Assembly (NCBI GenBank): GCA_026786155.1
Contig: JAJAYR010000555.1
Span: 1-7,960 of the forward strand
Source of the DNA: Pyrinomonadaceae bacterium
GTDB taxonomy: Bacteria; Acidobacteriota; Blastocatellia; Pyrinomonadales; Pyrinomonadaceae
DNA length: 7,960 nt
Reading direction: 5' to 3'
Both the position numbers and the translations under genes were made by a program. Numbering within the stretch: the first letter of the stretch is position 1; the number at the start of each line of letters is the position of its first letter. The notes under the pieces were generated by a model that was given only the letters and a program-made list of their open reading frames with translations, did not search any database and was not told the DNA's origin. This document shows, piece after piece, positions 4,994-7,960 of this stretch.

Positions 4994-6196
4994 ATGAGCC
5001 GAATTATAATCAACAAAGCGAGTGGAGAAGACGTTTTTTCTTCGCTGCGCGAAAGTTGGCAGCAGCTTTTTGCCGTGAGCGAATGCGCTCCGTTTCTATC
5101 ATGGGAATGGCTTTCGGTCTGGTTTAAATGGTTCGGCGCGGGCAAAACTCCTTTTATTATTCAGGTTAGCCGCGAAAATCGCTTAATCGGAATTCTGCCG
5201 CTGTATTTGGAAGAAAAGAAAGTTTTGGGAATGCGTCTTGAACGACTCGGCTTTATCGGCGAAGCCCAGGGCGGCGCGGATTATTTGGATTTGATCGCTA
5301 AACCGGAAGACCGAGCCGAAATTTTAGCGGCGATTTTCGATTTTTTGAAAACCGAAACTTCTTTCGATGTGCTTTGTCTGGAAAATTTGGCGAGCGATTC
5401 GGCAACCGTCGGCTTTCTGCAAAATGTCGTTCAAAATGAAAAACATTTGCGTTACGACGAATCGAAGACTGCGGTTTGTCCTCAAATAAATTTGTCGGGC
5501 GGTTGGGAAACGGTTTTGAACCGTAGCAGACGGGCGAGCAATTTCAAACGGCGGCTGAAACAACTCGAAAAAATGCCGGGATTCGAGTTTCGTTCGCTGA
5601 CTTCGCCCGCTGAAATCGGCGCGGCGTTTGAAAGATTTTATCAACTGCACGAAAAGCGTTGGGAACAAAACGGCGGTTCGGAATTGAGCGGACATCCGCA
5701 ACTCGCGGCATTTCAGCGCGAGGCGGTTTTAAGTTTGGCGCAGGCGGATTTGATAAGATTTGACGAACTGTGGGTCGAAGGCGAATGCCGCGCTTCGGTT
5801 TATGGTTTGGACGACGGAAAAACTTTTTATTATTACAACGCGGGCTATGATTTGGATTGGGCGAGCAAAAGCGTCGGACTCGTGTTAATCGGGATTTCAA
5901 TCAAAAATGCGATTGCCCGGAGCAATTCGCTTTATGATTTTCTGCGCGGCGACGAAACTTACAAATTCGATTGGGCAAACCAAAAAATCGAATTAGTAAC
6001 CGCCAACCTGAGCCGCCGGACAATTCCGGCAATCGCCTACGGAACAATAAACCAAGCATCGCGGCGGCTTCGCTACATTTCAAAATCCGTTTTGCCGACA
6101 AATTTGGCGGAAACAATAAAAAGCTGGAAGCGAGCGCGGAAAAGAAACCGACAGTTATCCGCTGTCGAAATCAAAAAATCTCCGCAAGTGTTATGA
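4994..6196 (+). CDS. Second GNAT acyltransferase, CelD/FemAB-like (Acetyltransf_6 type)
   Basis: 400 residues from the ATG at 4994; an in-frame ATG at 4943 would add 17 polar residues that look unlike the family's usual N-terminus. Family marks: F-L-S-W-E-W-L at 34-40 followed by W-F-K-W-F, the strand L-I-G-I-L-P-L-Y at 64-71, G-G-A-D-Y-L-D-L at 93-100, a basic helix R-R-A-S-N-F-K-R-R-L at 179-188, E-K-R-W-E-Q-N-G-G at 220-228, the strand pair L-W-V-E-G-E-C-R-A at 259-267, and Y-D-F-L-R-G-D-E-T-Y-K-F-D-W at 314-327, the clearest signature of the CelD-type group. A soluble cytoplasmic enzyme is likely; the C-terminus is strongly basic (S-W-K-R-A-R-K-R-N-R at 377-386), perhaps for membrane contact. 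The stop TGA overlaps the next start as ATGA, so the glycosyltransferase downstream is probably translated by coupling. The acyl group and acceptor cannot be told. Confidence 0.85.
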   Translation: MSRIIINKASGEDVFSSLRESWQQLFAVSECAPFLSWEWLSVWFKWFGAGKTPFIIQVSRENRLIGILPLYLEEKKVLGMRLERLGFIGEAQGGADYLDLIAKPEDRAEILAAIFDFLKTETSFDVLCLENLASDSATVGFLQNVVQNEKHLRYDESKTAVCPQINLSGGWETVLNRSRRASNFKRRLKQLEKMPGFEFRSLTSPAEIGAAFERFYQLHEKRWEQNGGSELSGHPQLAAFQREAVLSLAQADLIRFDELWVEGECRASVYGLDDGKTFYYYNAGYDLDWASKSVGLVLIGISIKNAIARSNSLYDFLRGDETYKFDWANQKIELVTANLSRRTIPAIAYGTINQASRRLRYISKSVLPTNLAETIKSWKRARKRNRQLSAVEIKKSPQVL

Positions 6197-7194
6197 ATCA
6201 AAAAGTCTCAATCGTCATCATCGGGCGCAACGAGGAACGCGGCATCGAAAAATGCGTTCGCGCGGCGTTGGCAGCCGCCGAACAAATCGGCGGCGCGGAG
6301 ATGATTTTCGTGGATTCGGCTTCAACCGACAGCACGGTCGAAACGGTTCGCGCTCTCGGCGTGCGCGTCGTTTCCCTGAAACCCGATTGGGAACTTTCGC
6401 CGTCCGCCGGTCGCTTCATCGGTTCGCGCTGCGCGGCGGGCGAATTCGTTTTATTTCTCGACGCGGACACGCTGATTTACCGTGATTTTTTACCGGCGGC
6501 GATTAAACGGTTCGAGCAAAATCCGGCGGTCGCCGGAATCAACGGACAGATTGACGACAAGGACGAAAATGATGTTTTGCTGTCGGATGTCGAAGACCGC
6601 AGCGGCGGCGTAATGGACGTTAAATGGCTGCGCGGACCGGCTTGTTTTTATCGCCGCGCGGCACTCGTCGAAGCCGGTTCTTTTAATCCGTATCTGAAAG
6701 TCGAGGAAGAAGCCGAACTCGGTTTGCGGCTGATAAAAAAAGGCTGGCGGCTGCAAATAATTCCGCTGCCGATGGCGTGTCATACGCGCTGTTATCATCT
6801 GCAAACGGTCGCAAGCGTCATTTCCGCCTGGCGGCGCGACATCGTTTCCAAGCGCGGCGGCGCGTTGACCAACACGATGGCTTACGCTTTTCGGGAAGGC
6901 AACGGGCTGGCTTTTTGCTGGTTGCGGCTGAAAACCACGATTATTTTTCTCGGCTGGTTATCGCTTCTGATTTTGTGTCTGCTGCTGCCGACAACTTTCC
7001 ATCCATTGCAAATTTTCGCCGCGTTCGTAGTTTTAGGACTGGCGGCAATCTTCATCGAAAAACGCGACGCGGCGCAGGTTTGGGTTTTTATTCTCGCCAA
7101 AACACTCAACTTTGTTGACGTATTGATGGGCGTTCACCGAATCAAAATCAAAAGTTCGAGTTTGTATCCGCTCGATGTCGTCGAACGAAGTTAA
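6193..7194 (+). CDS. Glycosyltransferase family 2 with C-terminal membrane helices
   Basis: 333 residues. The GT-A fold signature is complete: S-I-V-I-I-G-R-N-E-E at 6-15, F-V-D-S-A-S-T-D-S-T at 39-48 (nucleotide-binding Asp41), L-D-A-D-T at 89-93 (the DxD metal site), R-G-P-A-C-F-Y-R at 147-154, and the acidic E-E-E-A-E-L at 171-176, which takes the place of the 'ED.el' acceptor/base motif. At 249-267 and 271-288 there are two membrane helices, with a weaker third at about 296-313, so the catalytic domain is anchored at the inner face of the membrane. It most likely adds one sugar to a lipid-linked intermediate. The ATG at 6193 lies in ATGA with the previous stop; the frame is open upstream from 5971, but that part lies within the GNAT gene and lacks family similarity. 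Donor sugar unknown. Confidence 0.92.
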   Translation: MNQKVSIVIIGRNEERGIEKCVRAALAAAEQIGGAEMIFVDSASTDSTVETVRALGVRVVSLKPDWELSPSAGRFIGSRCAAGEFVLFLDADTLIYRDFLPAAIKRFEQNPAVAGINGQIDDKDENDVLLSDVEDRSGGVMDVKWLRGPACFYRRAALVEAGSFNPYLKVEEEAELGLRLIKKGWRLQIIPLPMACHTRCYHLQTVASVISAWRRDIVSKRGGALTNTMAYAFREGNGLAFCWLRLKTTIIFLGWLSLLILCLLLPTTFHPLQIFAAFVVLGLAAIFIEKRDAAQVWVFILAKTLNFVDVLMGVHRIKIKSSSLYPLDVVERS

Positions 7195-7198
7195 AATT

Positions 7199-7219
7199 TG
7201 ACATTCGGAAGCAATGTCA
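7199..7219 (+). promoter_or_regulatory. 7-bp inverted repeat in the gap after the GT2 gene
   Basis: TGACATT (7199-7205), seven-base spacer, AATGTCA (7213-7219): a perfect pair starting five bases after the GT2 stop. No T-run follows, so it is a poor terminator; it could be an operator or an mRNA hairpin. TTGACA at 7198-7203 resembles a -35 box, but no good -10 box lies 16-18 bases on. Confidence 0.35.
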
Positions 7220-7270
7220 GAACCACCTGCGATAGTTGAAAGCCTGATTTTGATTCGTTAAAGTAGAACG

Positions 7271-7654
7271 ATGACAATTGCGACGCAAATTTTTTGGCTC
7301 ATTATTCTGTCAATGGTGGTCGCTTCGATTGCGTGGACCGTGACGCAGGAAGAAATTTTCAAGGAATGGCGCGAATACTGTCAGGAAAACTGCGACAATG
7401 GCGAATCGCTCCCGAAACGCAAATTTTTTTACGTTTTCACCTGCGAATACTGTTTCAGTCATTGGACGACGATTTTGATTTTACTGCTCACCGGATTTCA
7501 GCTTTTGATTGAAGATTGGCGCGGTTACATTCTGGCGTTTTTTGCGATTCCGTGGCTGGCAAATCAATTGATGAGCATCTACCGTCGTCTGCGCGTCGGC
7601 ATCAAACACGAAAATCTGCTTGCCAAAACGGTCGAAGCGAAATTGGAAGATTGA
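7271..7654 (+). CDS. Small CxxC membrane protein (DUF1360-like, tentative)
   Basis: 127 residues, last of the plus-strand run. An N-terminal membrane helix (about 5-24) is followed by T-V-T-Q-E-E-I-F-K-E-W-R at 23-34, a Cys-containing loop (Cys37, Cys41), then F-T-C-E-Y-C-F-S-H-W at 56-65, where Cys58-x-x-Cys61 and His64 sit at the start of a second hydrophobic stretch (about 66-80), and a third at about 87-103. The layout 'membrane helix, (T/S)R/QE.IF..(W/F)R, C..C..(H/F)W, membrane helix' resembles small DUF1360-type proteins, for which no function is established to my knowledge; I give this link with moderate doubt. The cysteines could bind a metal or be redox-active. It lies 76 bases after the GT2 gene and right before the terminator. 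ATG at 7271 has only a weak purine-rich upstream stretch. Confidence 0.7.
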   Translation: MTIATQIFWLIILSMVVASIAWTVTQEEIFKEWREYCQENCDNGESLPKRKFFYVFTCEYCFSHWTTILILLLTGFQLLIEDWRGYILAFFAIPWLANQLMSIYRRLRVGIKHENLLAKTVEAKLED

Positions 7655-7671
7655 GAATTCACGCGAAAATA

Positions 7672-7714
7672 AAAAAGCGTCGGCAATTCAAATGTTAAAT
7701 TGCCGACGCTTTTT
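7672..7714. terminator. Bidirectional rho-independent terminator
   Basis: The stem 7672-7688 / 7698-7714 is 17 bp without mismatch (AAAAAGCGTCGGCAATT and its complement) with a 9-base loop (7689-7697). The A-tract on the left and T-tract on the right provide a U-run in transcripts of either strand. It lies between the stop of the small membrane protein (7654) and the stop of the convergent minus-strand gene (7718), so it probably ends both. Confidence 0.9.
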
Positions 7715-7717
7715 CTG

Positions 7718-7960
7718 TTATTTTTCAACGGCGACGATTCGCAAACCGTTGACGGCGGCGCGAAGAACTTTAGCTCTATATTTCTCTCGCCGCATAAGGC
7801 GCATATTAGTCGGAAAATCGTTAAAAGTGCCGCCGCGCAGAACTCGCCACTCCGGGTCGCCGACGGTCGTGTTGGCGGTTCCGTCAACCGGCGCACCTTC
7901 GTAATTTACGACGTAGATGTCTTCGCACCATTCGGCGACGTTGCCGTGCATATCGTAAAG
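7718..7960 (-). CDS. C-terminal part of an FGE/SUMF1-like (formylglycine-generating enzyme family) protein
   Basis: The minus-strand frame enters from the right edge and ends at TAA (7718-7720), giving 80 residues. It reads L-Y-D-M-H-G-N-V-A-E-W-C-E-D and later W-R-V-L-R-G-G-T-F-N-D, the hallmark of the FGE-sulfatase domain (usual form 'G(L/N)YDM.GNV.EW..D' and 'RV.RGGS(F/W)'). True formylglycine-generating enzymes use two Cys in the segment after 'GGSF' (C.Y.R.C in human SUMF1). Here that place reads P-T-N-M-R-L-M-R-R with no Cys, so this protein probably does not make formylglycine from sulfatase Cys in the known way. Many SUMF1-domain proteins, often fused to kinases, have other or unknown roles. 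The N-terminus is outside the window. The ATG at 7949-7951 lies inside the motif and is not the start. Confidence 0.88.
   Translation of the reverse strand, partial: LYDMHGNVAEWCEDIYVVNYEGAPVDGTANTTVGDPEWRVLRGGTFNDFPTNMRLMRREKYRAKVLRAAVNGLRIVAVEK

Noticed and set aside
4967..4996. Integron attC-like site
   Set aside because: The short stem and the TCAAATAAT sequence lack the paired R/L box core motifs, and no integrase gene is in the window.
5971..6192. Extended N-terminus for the GT2 gene
   Set aside because: The upstream 74 codons lie inside the GNAT gene, read as low-complexity polar sequence, and the GT2 fold begins right after the ATG at 6193.

Overview
The window looks like part of an extracellular polysaccharide (EPS) or cell-surface glycan locus of a bacterium of moderate GC content. 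Most genes favour GAA for Glu and AAA for Lys, and their third positions are mixed. The intergenic repeat is of the 'GCAAAGGCGCAAGGACGCAAAG' type. I suspect Acidobacteriota (a Blastocatellia/Pyrinomonadales-like genome), but this is an impression from gene style and content; no 16S rRNA or other marker gene is present.

Layout. At the left edge is the 3' end of a sugar-nucleotide SDR epimerase/dehydratase (2-247). The gap 248-572 is almost filled by a nested imperfect palindrome: outer GCAAAGG-type arms, a middle pair, and an inner perfect 32-bp inverted repeat. From 573 to 7654 there are seven genes, all on the plus strand and closely spaced: a WecB/TagA/CpsF glycosyltransferase (573-1379), a predicted secreted lipoprotein of glycoside hydrolase family 10 (1391-2743), a CelD/FemAB-type GNAT acyltransferase (2781-4010), a six-helix membrane protein of unknown function (4045-4893), a second FemAB-type GNAT protein (4994-6196), a GT2 glycosyltransferase with C-terminal membrane helices (6193-7194, sharing ATGA with the gene before) and a small membrane protein with a CxxC motif (7271-7654). 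A strong stem-loop with A/T-rich flanks (7672-7714) probably ends transcription from both sides. The minus-strand gene converging on it (7718-7960, partial) encodes the C-terminus of a formylglycine-generating-enzyme-like protein.

How the genes may work together (inference). The two glycosyltransferases would assemble a lipid-linked glycan or EPS unit at the inner face of the membrane. The two GNAT proteins would add acyl or aminoacyl groups to sugars or precursors. The exported GH10 lipoprotein would trim or release polymer outside the cytoplasm, as BcsZ does for cellulose. The two small/unknown membrane proteins may help with export or anchoring. No flippase, polymerase or chain-length regulator is visible, so the window shows only part of the pathway.

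The least explained parts are the membrane protein at 4045-4893, which has unusual intramembrane acidic/His residues and a codon use unlike its neighbours; the similar sequences around the starts at 4045 and 4994; the UUCG hairpin at the end of the first GNAT gene; and the large palindromic repeat.
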